Shown in pieces: positions 44,148-52,661 of a stretch of DNA of 64,000 bases (position 1 is its first letter; the number at the start of each line of letters is the position of its first letter). The notes under the pieces are model-generated. The model was not told where the DNA came from. It searched no databases and saw only the letters and a program-made list of their open reading frames with translations. The position numbers and the translations under genes were made by a program. The DNA lies in NCBI GenBank assembly GCA_965226045.1, contig CBDDBU010000027.1, positions 186,001 to 250,000 of the forward strand, in the 5' to 3' direction. Source of the stretch: CBDDBU01 sp965226045. GTDB taxonomy: Bacteria > Pseudomonadota > Alphaproteobacteria > VGEJ01.

Positions 44148-45038
44148 TCACTTTGAAACCGCCCGCTTGCGATAGGTCGCCGGGCGCTTCGGCCGGGGAG
44201 CCGCTTCGTCCACCAACCGCACGATGTCTTCGATGTCCCACAGCCGATCCGTCACGCCTGCTGCCATCGCGGGGCTGATGCCGTTGAGGCCCTTATGCTG
44301 GCGGCAGAAGTTGTAGAACATGAAGTGCAGCGCGACGCTGTGGGCGTGGTTCTCAATCTTCTTGGAGAAGGCGTTGGTCAGCCGCGTGAACCGGCGCATG
44401 GACATCCGCATGGTGAGATTGTTGCGCTCGACATAGCTTGTGGACACGTGCGCCGGGTCAGGGCTGCCTTCGATCCGCCGCTTGCGGATACCCGTGCACT
44501 GAGCCGGGCTATAGCGCTTCTCAGACGACACGCCGCCTTCCCCGCCGTACAGCTTCACCAGCATGGCGTAGTCCACATCGCCACCGAACGCGCCCTCAAC
44601 GGCCTCCAGATACGCCTTGTGGCCATCGCTCGTGAGTTGCACACGATCCGCCAGCCTGCCGCGCAAGTCGTCCATGAAATCGATAGCAGTCTCGCCTGAG
44701 CGATCCCCCACCCGCCAAGACGGCACCAGCTTGGTCTCAGCATCGATTGCCGTCCACGTCCATACGTCGCCCGCCTCAGCCGGCGCGGCCTTCGCACGCG
44801 CCACATTGGCGGCCTTGCTGTAGATGAAAGACCAGACCTCATCGACCTGGATGCGACGGCACGGCAGATCACGAAGCGCTTGGTCCTGGTAGGCCGCGCA
44901 GGCCTTGCCAGCGTCGATCAGCAGCTTCGTTACGGGGTTCTTGCTCACGTCCGCCGTGCGGGCCGTGGAGCGAATGCTCATGCCCTCCACCAAACAGCGG
45001 AGGATCAGGCAGCGGGTCTTGGTGTCGAGTTTGTTCAT
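44148..45038 (-). CDS. IS1-family-like transposase
   Basis: The 296-residue transposase begins with a helix-turn-helix region (MNKLDTKTRCLILRCLVEGMSIRSTARTADVSKNPVTKLL). The DDE catalytic domain follows: Asp in QVDEVWSFIYSK, Asp in VQLTSDGHKAY and Glu in SYVERNNLTMRMSMRRFTRLTNAFSKK. The end has QHKGLNGISPAMAAGVTDRLW. This is the alphaproteobacterial IS1-like layout and is encoded in one frame without the frameshift of classical IS1. The C-terminal codons lie next to the left end of the element. Its start is divergent from the passenger operon. Confidence 0.88.
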   Translation of the reverse strand: MNKLDTKTRCLILRCLVEGMSIRSTARTADVSKNPVTKLLIDAGKACAAYQDQALRDLPCRRIQVDEVWSFIYSKAANVARAKAAPAEAGDVWTWTAIDAETKLVPSWRVGDRSGETAIDFMDDLRGRLADRVQLTSDGHKAYLEAVEGAFGGDVDYAMLVKLYGGEGGVSSEKRYSPAQCTGIRKRRIEGSPDPAHVSTSYVERNNLTMRMSMRRFTRLTNAFSKKIENHAHSVALHFMFYNFCRQHKGLNGISPAMAAGVTDRLWDIEDIVRLVDEAAPRPKRPATYRKRAVSK

Positions 45039-45147
45039 GCCGACAATCTAAGGGGGCGAGCAACACAAGTCAAGCATAGTCGGTCAGTTTGCATTTTGGC
45101 GCAAGTTTTGTTGACAGCCGGCGCTCGAGAAGGTATGAAGGCGCACG

Positions 45148-46290
45148 ATGCAGGAACACACAAAACCAGGCGAGTTGATCGAAGAGCTTCTCAATGGCAG
45201 AGGTTGGACCAAGCGCAGCTTGGCAATCGTTCTCGAAAAGGGCGAATCGACGGTCAGCAAGATCATCTCCGGGAAAAGCACGGTGACCACCGAGGTTGCT
45301 TTGGCGCTGGAGGATGTGTTCGGCGTCGATGCGGAGAGGTTCCTCGAACTTCAAAGAAAATATGACCTCGCAGTGGCGCGTATATCAGCAAAACCAGACC
45401 GCAACCGCGCGACGCGCGCGGCGCTATTCGGAGACCTGCCAATTTCAGCCATGGTCAAACGCGGATGGCTCGACACCGATGACCCACAGAATCTAACCGA
45501 AGTATCGGCAGGGCTTATAAAATTCTTTGGCGTGTCGTCGTTGGATGAAATTGAAATCTTGCCTCATGCGGCCCGAAAGACCGCTGTTAACTCGGACCCA
45601 ACACCTGCCCAATTGGCATGGCTCTACCGGGTGAGAGCGATCGCGGGAGAGCAGATTGTCGGAAAGTTCTCCAAAAGCGGGCTGGATAAATCAATCGGCC
45701 GCCTTCGTGCCCTTACCATAGCCCCAGAAGAGGCCAGAAAGGTGCCACGCATTTTAGCCGAAGCCGGGGTGAGGTTAGTAATTGTTGAGACTCTTCCTGC
45801 GGCAAAAATCGACGGTGTTTGCTTCTGGCTCGCAGACAGAGCTCCCGTAGTTGGGCTTTCGATGCGGCATGATCGCATCGACAACTTTTGGTTTGTGCTG
45901 CGCCATGAGCTGGAGCACGTTCGCTTAGGACACGGGCGCACGGAAATCATGCTAGATGCTGAACTGGAAGGCGAGCGTGCGGGAACTGGTTCCACTATCG
46001 CAGAGGAAGAGCGTGTAGCAAATGCAGCAGCGCAAAATTTCTGTGTCCCTAAACAACAGATGGACGCCTTCATTGCACGCAAGGCTCCGTTCTTTCCCGA
46101 GCGAGACCTTCGGGGCTTTGCGAAGATCGTTAAGGTTCATCCGGGGATTGTTGCTGGCCAGTTGCAGCACCTGACTGGCCGCTTTGACCGCTTTCGGAAT
46201 CACCTTGCCGAAATCCGGTCGCATGTTGTACCCGGCGCGGCAGCCGATGGGTGGGGTGATGTCTACCCTGTCGGCACACAGGAGGACTGA
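45148..46290 (+). CDS. HigA-like HTH plus ImmA/IrrE metallopeptidase, transposon passenger
   Basis: The 380-residue protein has two parts. An N-terminal XRE/HigA-type DNA-binding domain (WTKRSLAIVLEKGESTVSKIISGKSTVTTEVALALEDVFGVDAERFLEL, about residues 16-70) is followed by a linker and a C-terminal ImmA/IrrE zinc peptidase domain with the HExxH motif HELEH (RHELEHVRLGHG, about residue 253). Family members cleave phage repressors or stress regulators, and HigA-like domains repress their own operon. The gene is divergent from the transposase gene, so it may control element transcription. GC content looks lower than in flanking chromosome genes. Its function in the transposon is unknown. Confidence 0.85.
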   Translation: MQEHTKPGELIEELLNGRGWTKRSLAIVLEKGESTVSKIISGKSTVTTEVALALEDVFGVDAERFLELQRKYDLAVARISAKPDRNRATRAALFGDLPISAMVKRGWLDTDDPQNLTEVSAGLIKFFGVSSLDEIEILPHAARKTAVNSDPTPAQLAWLYRVRAIAGEQIVGKFSKSGLDKSIGRLRALTIAPEEARKVPRILAEAGVRLVIVETLPAAKIDGVCFWLADRAPVVGLSMRHDRIDNFWFVLRHELEHVRLGHGRTEIMLDAELEGERAGTGSTIAEEERVANAAAQNFCVPKQQMDAFIARKAPFFPERDLRGFAKIVKVHPGIVAGQLQHLTGRFDRFRNHLAEIRSHVVPGAAADGWGDVYPVGTQED

Positions 46291-46784
46291 TGTCCAAGAT
46301 TGCTGAAATGCAGAAGTTTATCCGGCACTGGAAAGATGTGACCGGCGAAAGCGAGGTCGACATGATCGAGGTGGCGAAACTTGCCTTGAAGATGGGCTGG
46401 GATGCGCCGCCGCCGATTTCTCGTGAAGAACGGCTTGCAAAACAGTTCAAGGGCGCAGCGCGCCAAGACATCCGCCACGACAGAAAGACAGGCCGTCCGT
46501 ACCGGGGCTATCACGCGGTGCCTAAGGCAGACGACGGCGGACGGCAGGCTAGCTTCGCGTTCATCGACATTGACGATCCGAACACCAAGCCGGACCGTTT
46601 CCGTAAGGCGTGCGTTCTGCGCCGCGAGCAAACGGTCGATGATATGACCCAATTGCGACTCGACCAACTTCACTGGAACGACAACCGCCCCGAAGGGCAG
46701 CAAGTGGATATCCTTCCTGCTGACCTCGAAATGGACGTTGAAATCCGCTTGGCATCGATGGACGACGAGGACGTTGCGGCCTAG
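46290..46784 (+). CDS. Passenger protein of unknown function
   Basis: The 164-residue cytosolic product begins MSKIAEMQKFIRHWKDVTGESEVDMIEVAKLALKMGWDAPPPISREERLAKQF and later has GRQASFAFIDIDDPNTKPDRFRKACVLRREQTVDD and PEGQQVDILPADLEMDVEIRLASMDDEDVAA. No signal peptide or membrane segment is present. Its ATG overlaps the stop of the HTH-ImmA/IrrE gene by one base and AGGAGG lies just before it, so translation is tightly coupled. That coupling suggests a partner, such as a substrate, target or antitoxin/toxin of the peptidase. I do not recognise a family. Confidence 0.75.
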   Translation: MSKIAEMQKFIRHWKDVTGESEVDMIEVAKLALKMGWDAPPPISREERLAKQFKGAARQDIRHDRKTGRPYRGYHAVPKADDGGRQASFAFIDIDDPNTKPDRFRKACVLRREQTVDDMTQLRLDQLHWNDNRPEGQQVDILPADLEMDVEIRLASMDDEDVAA

Positions 46785-47026
46785 TCGTTCTTTCTCCAGC
46801 GCGCTTGTGCAGCTATCGAAGCAATCCGGGATCGCTCCTCTGGCGTTAGAGCTGCAGCGCGCGCAGGACCGCCCTTCTTGCCCGCCTTGGCGCCCGCGCC
46901 TGCCTTGATGACAACGCTCAACTCGGTAAGCGAATGATTCGGCTCCGGCTCGACTTCACCTGTCGCCACGTCCACGATGAGCTTGGCGAGCTGGTTGGTG
47001 TCGCGGGGGCGCTTGGCTTTACCCAT
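46781..47026 (-). CDS. Small conserved-type hypothetical protein, transposon passenger
   Basis: The 81-residue product begins MGKAKRPRDTNQLAKLIVDVATGEVEPE and has a basic Ala/Gly/Lys-rich centre (VIKAGAGAKAGKKGGPARAAALTPEERSRI). Similar short proteins starting 'RPRDPNQLAK' are common in alphaproteobacteria and of unknown role; the basic stretch suggests nucleic-acid binding. Its last four bases overlap the gene from the other strand. It is the last gene before the right end of the element. Confidence 0.7.
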   Translation of the reverse strand: MGKAKRPRDTNQLAKLIVDVATGEVEPEPNHSLTELSVVIKAGAGAKAGKKGGPARAAALTPEERSRIASIAAQARWRKND

Positions 47027-47209
47027 GCCTTGAATATGGCATGCGGGCGACCGGCATGCCAGAATGACGTGGCTCAGATATTTTCAAAGTGACCCACTAC
47101 CCTGCCGCAGGCCATTTAGGCTTCGGTCGCTGACGCGCTGGACTTGGCGGTGGCGACCGCCCAGAGTCGCGCCGCGCGCGATGGGCGTTGGTAACAAGGA
47201 GGTGGTGTG

Positions 47210-48922
47210 ATGGCGGAGATCAACGTCGCCCAGGCGATCGGCAAGCTGATGAAGGCCCACGGCGCGAGCCATGTGTTCACGTTCACCGGAGCGCCACAGG
47301 ACCCACTAATCCACGCCCAAAACCACGAGGGGATCAAGGTCGTCCTGGGCCGTAGTGAGCGTTCGGCACTGGCAATGGGCGATGCCTTCGCCCGCCTCAC
47401 CGGCAAACCCACCTTCGGTATTGTTCAATATGGCCCCGGTGCGACCTATCTGCCAGCCTCGATCATTGACGCACATTGGGCCAACAGCCCGCTAATTGCT
47501 ATTAGCGGTACCACCACCACGGCGACGCGCCATCGGCTCGAGTACCAGGAACTCGATCAGGCGCCGATGTTCCCTCCGATGACAAGATGGGCGGGCGATT
47601 TGCCCGATCCCAGCCGAATCGCGGACGTGCTGCGGACGGCGGTTCGCGCGGCGGTGAGCGGCCGGCCCGGTCCAACCTACCTTGGCATCCCGGCCGACTG
47701 GTTCGCCAGACCGACGGGGCTGGACGAAGCAGCGTTCTATGCCGACCCCAATTGCCTCACGGTGCCGGCGAGCCGCTCGGCGCCCGCGCCGGGCGAGGTC
47801 GAGCGCGCCGTCGAGGCGCTATCGAGTGCGCGGCGGCCGGTCATCTTCGCTGGCGGTGGGGTGTTGTTGTCGGGCGGCTGGGCGGAACTCACCGCGCTGG
47901 CCGAGGCCACAGGCATTCCCGTGGTCACGACAATGCCTGGCAAGGGCGCGATCACCGATACCCATCCGCTCGCCGTCGGCACCGCTGGCCGCTACTCACG
48001 GCGGGTGGCGAACGAGACATTGGCGGCGTGCGATTTCTGCTTGGCCGTGGGTACCCGGCTTGGCTCCATGGAAACCGATGTCTTCAAGTTCCCGAAGCCG
48101 AGCACGCGTATCGTCCACATCGATGCTGACCCGATGATACTTGGGCGGACCTACGTCGAGGAGATATCGATCGTTGCCGACGCCAAGGTGGCGCTCTCTA
48201 TGTTGTTGGATGCGGTGGTGGCCGGAGAGCTGCCCGACGCCGCCACTCGCTGGGCCGACTGGCGCGGCAAGGTTCAGGCCAACGTTGTCGCGTGGCGAGA
48301 ACAATTGGCGCAGATGGCCGGCCGTGGCGTGACGGACGGCCGCATCAGTCCCTATTCCGTCCTCGCCGCACTCAACGATTACATCGGCGGCGATGACGTT
48401 GTTGTCGCCGATACCGGTTACATGGCGGTGTGGGCGGCCACGCTGCTCGACCAGAAAGAGGCGGGGCGCAACACCCTCCGAGCGGCGGGCTCGCTCGGCT
48501 GGGCGTTTCCGGCGGCCTTCGGGGCGAAGCTCGCCGTTGGCGCCGGGCGCCGGGTGTTCGGGCTCACAGGCGACGGGGGTATCGGGTACCATCTCGCCGA
48601 TCTTGAGAGCGCGCTGCGGCTCGGCACCCCCGTGATACAGATGGTCATGAACAACAGCGCACTTGCTTTTGAGTATCACGTCCAAAAACATGTTCACGGC
48701 GAAATCTGCCCAGCCTTGACCGACTTTGTCGATATCGACTACGCAGCCGTGGCGCGTGCCTTCGGCTGCCACGGTGAGCGGGTGACGGACGCCGATGAAT
48801 TGATTCCGGCATTGCGGCGAGCGGAGGAATCTGGCCGGCCGGCGGTGCTCGATCTCGTGGTGAGTCGCGAGCCGATTCCTCCTGTTACCAGATACGAGGC
48901 GGTAGTCCAGCGAGAGGTATGA
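47210..48922 (+). CDS. Thiamine-diphosphate-dependent enzyme (acetolactate synthase-like)
   Basis: The 570-residue enzyme has the full ThDP order. The N-terminal PYR domain has the catalytic Glu in VLGRSERSALAMGDAFARLTGKP; the middle domain has RPVIFAGGGVLLSGGWAEL; the C-terminal PP domain has the ThDP motif GDGGIGYHLADLESALRLGTPVIQMVMNNS. This group includes acetolactate synthase, glyoxylate carboligase, oxalyl-CoA decarboxylase and 2-oxo-acid decarboxylases; the exact reaction is not visible. ATG 47210 is preceded by AAGGAGG. It overlaps the next gene (ATGA), so they are an operon. It lies just after the IS1-type transposon. Confidence 0.85.
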   Translation: MAEINVAQAIGKLMKAHGASHVFTFTGAPQDPLIHAQNHEGIKVVLGRSERSALAMGDAFARLTGKPTFGIVQYGPGATYLPASIIDAHWANSPLIAISGTTTTATRHRLEYQELDQAPMFPPMTRWAGDLPDPSRIADVLRTAVRAAVSGRPGPTYLGIPADWFARPTGLDEAAFYADPNCLTVPASRSAPAPGEVERAVEALSSARRPVIFAGGGVLLSGGWAELTALAEATGIPVVTTMPGKGAITDTHPLAVGTAGRYSRRVANETLAACDFCLAVGTRLGSMETDVFKFPKPSTRIVHIDADPMILGRTYVEEISIVADAKVALSMLLDAVVAGELPDAATRWADWRGKVQANVVAWREQLAQMAGRGVTDGRISPYSVLAALNDYIGGDDVVVADTGYMAVWAATLLDQKEAGRNTLRAAGSLGWAFPAAFGAKLAVGAGRRVFGLTGDGGIGYHLADLESALRLGTPVIQMVMNNSALAFEYHVQKHVHGEICPALTDFVDIDYAAVARAFGCHGERVTDADELIPALRRAEESGRPAVLDLVVSREPIPPVTRYEAVVQREV

Positions 48923-49869
48923 AAATGAAGATAGCTGTCGTCGGGACGGGTGCGATGGGCTCGGTATATGCGGGGCTCTTGCGCGATGCGGGGCACGAGG
49001 TGTGGGCGATCGACATCTGGCGCGAGCATATCGAAGCCATTCGATCTGGCGGCCTGCGGGTAAGTGGGGCGAGCGGTGACCGCACGGTCCGCCTCTCGGC
49101 GACCACCAACGCAGCGGAGGCTGGCGTGTGCGACCACGTGATTATCGCCACCAAGGCCACGGATGTGGAGACGGCGAGCCGAGACGCCATGGTGTTGATT
49201 GGGGCTGAGACGACCGTGGTCACCATCCAAAACGGGCTCGGCAGCGCCGACAAGGTGAGCCGAGTCCTGGGCGATCGGCCTCTGGCGATCGGCGTCGTCG
49301 GCGGTTTCGGTGCCTCGATACGCGCGCCCGGCCATGCTCACCATCACGGTTGGCACCTCGTGCGCTTTGGCGAGAGAGAGGGGCCGGTGACCCCGCGGGT
49401 GGAGAAGTTGGCTGAGATATGGCGAGGTGCGGGCTTCACGGTCAAGGCTTACGACGACATCGGGCGCATGATCTGGGAGAAGCTGATCTGCAATACCTGC
49501 TTTAGCGGCACCTGTGCGGCGACCCAGTTGACGGTGGGCGAGGTCATGGCGAACGAGGATGCGTGGTCAGTCGCGCGGGGCTTGGCGCGCGAGGCCTACG
49601 CAGTGGCGCGGGCAATCGGAATCGATCTCGACTTCGACGATCCCGTCGCCCATGTGACGCAATTTGGCAAGACCATTCCGGGCTCGCGGCCGTCGCTGGC
49701 GCTTGACCATCTAGCCGGGCGTCGAGCCGAAATCGACGCGATCAACGGCGCTGTCGCGGCCGAGGGTCGCCGGGCGGGGGTGCCCACGCCGTGCAACGAT
49801 ACAGTCGTCGCACTCTTGAAGGTGCGCGAGGCGGGCTTTGCCGTCGCCGGCGGAGCTACCGCTCAGTAG
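48919..49869 (+). CDS. 2-dehydropantoate 2-reductase family protein (PanE/ApbA-like)
   Basis: The 316-residue NAD(P)-dependent reductase has the N-terminal site VVGTGAMGSVYAGLLRDAGHEV, the VTIQNGLGSADK stretch, and the catalytic-Lys region MIWEKLICNTCFSGTCAATQ. Ketopantoate reductase makes pantoate; paralogues reduce other 2-oxo acids. The operon with a ThDP enzyme (ATG overlapping its stop) argues for a specialised 2-oxo-acid role, for example reducing the product of the carboligation. This is inference. Its stop overlaps the converging D-2-hydroxyacid dehydrogenase gene by a few bases. Confidence 0.82.
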   Translation: MKMKIAVVGTGAMGSVYAGLLRDAGHEVWAIDIWREHIEAIRSGGLRVSGASGDRTVRLSATTNAAEAGVCDHVIIATKATDVETASRDAMVLIGAETTVVTIQNGLGSADKVSRVLGDRPLAIGVVGGFGASIRAPGHAHHHGWHLVRFGEREGPVTPRVEKLAEIWRGAGFTVKAYDDIGRMIWEKLICNTCFSGTCAATQLTVGEVMANEDAWSVARGLAREAYAVARAIGIDLDFDDPVAHVTQFGKTIPGSRPSLALDHLAGRRAEIDAINGAVAAEGRRAGVPTPCNDTVVALLKVREAGFAVAGGATAQ

Positions 49870-50807
49870 CCAAGCTCTCTGTCGATCTGGTCGAGCAAGG
49901 GCCGGCCAGCGAGCGCCCGTCGGACGCTCTCCGCGATCCGTGCGGCCGCGCCTACCGCGACGCCGATGGCTGCGATGTGCGGGGTGACGGCGATTTGCGG
50001 ATGTGGCCAGAAAGGGTGATCGGGCGGTAGGGGCTCCTCGGCGAACACGTCCAGCGTGGCCCCGGCGATATGGCCGGATTCGATGGCGGCTACCAGGTCA
50101 TCGGCGACGAGGTGGCCGCCGCGAGCCAAATTGATGATGTCAGCGCCCGCCGGGAGGGCGGCCAACGTGCGGGAATTGATGATTCCGCGCGTCTGGGGAG
50201 TAAGCGGCAGGATACAGATCAGGAGCTGGGTCTTTGGCAGCATGTCCCACAGCCCCTCGTCGCCCGCAAAACAGCGGATACCGTCGAGTTTCTTCGCCGT
50301 TCGACTCCACCCCAACACAGGGAAACCTAGCGCCCTCAGCTTGGCCGCAATATCGCGGCCGATGACGCCAAGTCCGAGGATGCCGACGGTCGCGCCCGCC
50401 GTGTTCGGTGGCGGCCGTGGGCGCCACTCGTGCGCCTGCTGCGCCGCCCCATAGGACGGCATGAGGCGGTGATGGCGGAGGACCGCATAGACTGCGTATT
50501 CGCTCATCTGTGCGGTGACCGACGGATCGACGATGCGTGAAATGGGTATGCCTGGCGGCAGCGATGGATCACTCATCAAATGTTCGACCCCCGCCCCGAG
50601 GGAGACCACGCCTTTGAGGTTGGGAAAGCGCTTCAAGAGACCAAGCTCCGGTTCCCACACCAGCGCGAACTCGATTCGCTCGGGAGCGGTGACATCGGGC
50701 CACACCTGGAAAGCGAAATCATCCAGCTCGTGGCCAAGGGCCTCGCCCCACGCCACGGGATCGTCACTCGCCGACGCGAAAAGGATCTGAAGGGGTGAGG
50801 ACGCCAC
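49863..50807 (-). CDS. D-2-hydroxyacid dehydrogenase (glyoxylate/hydroxypyruvate reductase-like)
   Basis: The about 314-residue NAD(P)-dependent enzyme has the Rossmann motif VGILGLGVIGRDIAAKLRALGFPVLGWSRT. The catalytic Arg/Glu/His lie in IINLARGGHLV, TLDVFAEEPLPPDHPFW and IAVTPHIAAIG. This is the GhrA-like layout. Substrates are glyoxylate, hydroxypyruvate and other 2-oxo acids. GTG 50807 is the likely start; a TTG at 50840 would overlap the upstream SDR gene. It follows the SDR within about 10 bases, so they are probably in one operon. Confidence 0.85.
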   Translation of the reverse strand: MASSPLQILFASASDDPVAWGEALGHELDDFAFQVWPDVTAPERIEFALVWEPELGLLKRFPNLKGVVSLGAGVEHLMSDPSLPPGIPISRIVDPSVTAQMSEYAVYAVLRHHRLMPSYGAAQQAHEWRPRPPPNTAGATVGILGLGVIGRDIAAKLRALGFPVLGWSRTAKKLDGIRCFAGDEGLWDMLPKTQLLICILPLTPQTRGIINSRTLAALPAGADIINLARGGHLVADDLVAAIESGHIAGATLDVFAEEPLPPDHPFWPHPQIAVTPHIAAIGVAVGAAARIAESVRRALAGRPLLDQIDRELGY

Positions 50808-50817
50808 GGGCCGTCGG

Positions 50818-51564
50818 CTAGCGGCCACCCGACACGTCAACGAGCGTGGCGGTCACGTACGAGGAGCGGTCCGACAGCAACCACAGGATCGAGTCAGCGA
50901 CCTCCTCGGCATTGCCGTAGCGCTTCATGGGGATCGTCGGCGCGATCTCCTCGACCCCATCGGGAAGGCCAGCGCTAACCCGGATATCGCTGTGGATCAT
51001 GCCGGGGCGCACGGCGTTGACCCGGATGCCCTGATCGGCGACCTCTTTGGCCAGGCCGATGGTGAAGGTGTCGACCGCCGCCTTGGCGGCCGCGTAATGA
51101 ACATAGAGCCCCGGGCTGCCGATGCGCGCGGCGACTGAGCCCACGTTGACGATGGCGCCGCCTTGTCCACCGGTGGCCGTGGACATGCGCCGTATGGCTT
51201 CGCGCGCGCACACAAAGTAGCTGGTGGCGTTGGCGGTGAACATAGCGTTCACCTCATCGGCTGAGAGGTCGGCGACGACGCTGGGCCTCCCCAAGCCGCC
51301 GGCATTATTGACAAGCGCGCGAACCACGCCGAGCTCCCGGTCCACCGTTTCGAACAAACGCATCACGTCGGCCTCGATCCGCGTGTCGGCTTGAACGCAG
51401 ATGGCCCGGCACCCGATAGCCCGGACTGCCGCCGCGATGCCCTCCGCCCGTTCCTTACTCTGGTTGTAGTTCACGCACACATCGTAGCCGGCTTCGCCCG
51501 CTCGCAACGCGGTCGCGGCGCCGATCCCACGACTCGCCCCGGTGATGACCGCGATCCCGGTCAA
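50818..51564 (-). CDS. Short-chain dehydrogenase/reductase, TTG start overlapping livM stop
   Basis: The 248-residue SDR has TGASRGIG at the nucleotide-binding site, LVNNAGGLG, Ser in NVGSVAARIG and YAAAKAAV at the active site, and ends VTATLVDVSGGR. It is related to 3-oxoacyl-ACP reductase-type SDRs. No ATG precedes the domain at the right distance; TTG at 51564 overlaps the livM TGA stop (TTGA), a coupled start. The pathway role is unknown, but the operon context (transporter, dehydrogenase) suggests substrate processing after uptake. Confidence 0.85.
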   Translation of the reverse strand: MTGIAVITGASRGIGAATALRAGEAGYDVCVNYNQSKERAEGIAAAVRAIGCRAICVQADTRIEADVMRLFETVDRELGVVRALVNNAGGLGRPSVVADLSADEVNAMFTANATSYFVCAREAIRRMSTATGGQGGAIVNVGSVAARIGSPGLYVHYAAAKAAVDTFTIGLAKEVADQGIRVNAVRPGMIHSDIRVSAGLPDGVEEIAPTIPMKRYGNAEEVADSILWLLSDRSSYVTATLVDVSGGR

Positions 51565-52661
51565 TTCGGTGGGGTCGACCCGCGTGTGTCGTCCACATTG
51601 GAAATCGAGGTCTGCCCTGTCGCCATGGTAATCGGCACGGGCCGGCCGAACGGCCATGGGAACAGAATCTCGCGGCTGCGGGTAATGCCCGTCGGCCGGA
51701 AGATCAAGACCAACAGCATGATCACTGCCAGTGCGATCTCCTGCGCACCCGACGGAAGCTGCAACGAGACGATGCCGACGTCCACGCCGGACTCGAAGCG
51801 CCGTAAGACCTCGATCACTGTGGATAAGGCAACGACGCCTAACACCGCGCCCGACAAGCTGTTCATGCCGCCGACGACGAGCATCGCCAGTGTCAGAAAC
51901 GTCATGTCGAGGTAAAAGAGGCTGGTCGAAACGCCGCCGAGGAAGTGGGCGAACAGAGCGCCGCCGATGCCGACGAAGAAGCCGCTAAGAACGAAGGAGA
52001 TGAGACGCATCCGATAGATGTTGATGCCCGCAGCCTTGGCCGCGAACTCATCGTCGCGTGCGGCGATGGCCGCGAGGCCCCAGCGCGAGATTTGGTAGAG
52101 ATAGGCGGTCGCAAGAGCAGCCAGAACCCACCATAGCGCCACCCAATGGTCGATGTAGGTGGGCAGTCCGAAGATCGAACTTCGGCCGAGCGTTACCGAA
52201 TCCCATGCACTGTAGCCGACATAGACGATCATCAGAACGCCGAACATGGCGATCGCGGGCGCGATCCCCGTTAGCCGCATCAGGGCGGAGCCAATGAACA
52301 GTGCGAAGAGCGCGGCTGCCGCACCGGCCACCAGCGCGGCCTGGAGATTGGGCACCTGCGTCGCGATAATGAAGTCGGGCAGACCATGCATCAGCGTGCC
52401 CTTGACCGCCGGGCAGCATGTTAGCCATGCCGCCATGTAGGCGCCGATCGCCATGAATGAGATGTGGCCGAACGAGACGATGCCAGTGTTACCGATGAAA
52501 ATATAGAGCCCGATCACCACCACCATCTTCACCAATGCCTCGGTGGCGGCGAGCTTGGCGATGCTGACCCCCATGAGATCGATGATGACGACGAGGACAA
52601 TCAGGATTGTCGCCAGGGCGAGCACCGGCCACGCGCGGCGGAGCAGTGAGGCGGCGGTCAT
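51561..52661 (-). CDS. livM: ABC transporter permease LivM (second system)
   Basis: The 366-residue inner-membrane permease has about nine to ten hydrophobic segments, GNTGIVSFGHISFMAIGAYMAAWL and AARDDEFAAKAAGINIYRMRLISFVLSGFFVGIGGALFAHFLGGVS, the typical LivM landmarks. It ends with a soluble tail (VDDTRGSTPPN) beyond the last helix. The ATG follows the livH TAG without a gap. No ATP-binding subunit follows in this region. It is a different system from the livM at 25120. Confidence 0.9.
   Translation of the reverse strand: MTAASLLRRAWPVLALATILIVLVVIIDLMGVSIAKLAATEALVKMVVVIGLYIFIGNTGIVSFGHISFMAIGAYMAAWLTCCPAVKGTLMHGLPDFIIATQVPNLQAALVAGAAAALFALFIGSALMRLTGIAPAIAMFGVLMIVYVGYSAWDSVTLGRSSIFGLPTYIDHWVALWWVLAALATAYLYQISRWGLAAIAARDDEFAAKAAGINIYRMRLISFVLSGFFVGIGGALFAHFLGGVSTSLFYLDMTFLTLAMLVVGGMNSLSGAVLGVVALSTVIEVLRRFESGVDVGIVSLQLPSGAQEIALAVIMLLVLIFRPTGITRSREILFPWPFGRPVPITMATGQTSISNVDDTRGSTPPN

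Larger units (their letters stand above)
44139..47101. mobile_element. IS1-family-like transposon carrying passenger genes
   Basis: The 2963-bp element has perfect 20-base inverted ends beginning GGTAGTGGGTCACTTTGAAA. They are flanked by the exact 8-bp target duplication CTGCCGCA (44131-44138 and 47102-47109). Inside lie an IS1-type transposase gene and three further genes: an HTH plus ImmA/IrrE protein, an unknown protein translationally coupled to it, and a small convergent unknown. Such passenger-bearing long IS1 relatives are known as a minority group. All four genes appear intact, and the ends are unmarred, so the element is probably recent. Confidence 0.9.

Noticed and set aside
45148..46784. 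Established toxin-antitoxin pair
   Set aside because: The HTH-ImmA/IrrE and coupled unknown fit the organisation of such systems, but no recognisable toxin domain is present in the second protein, so the name is not justified.
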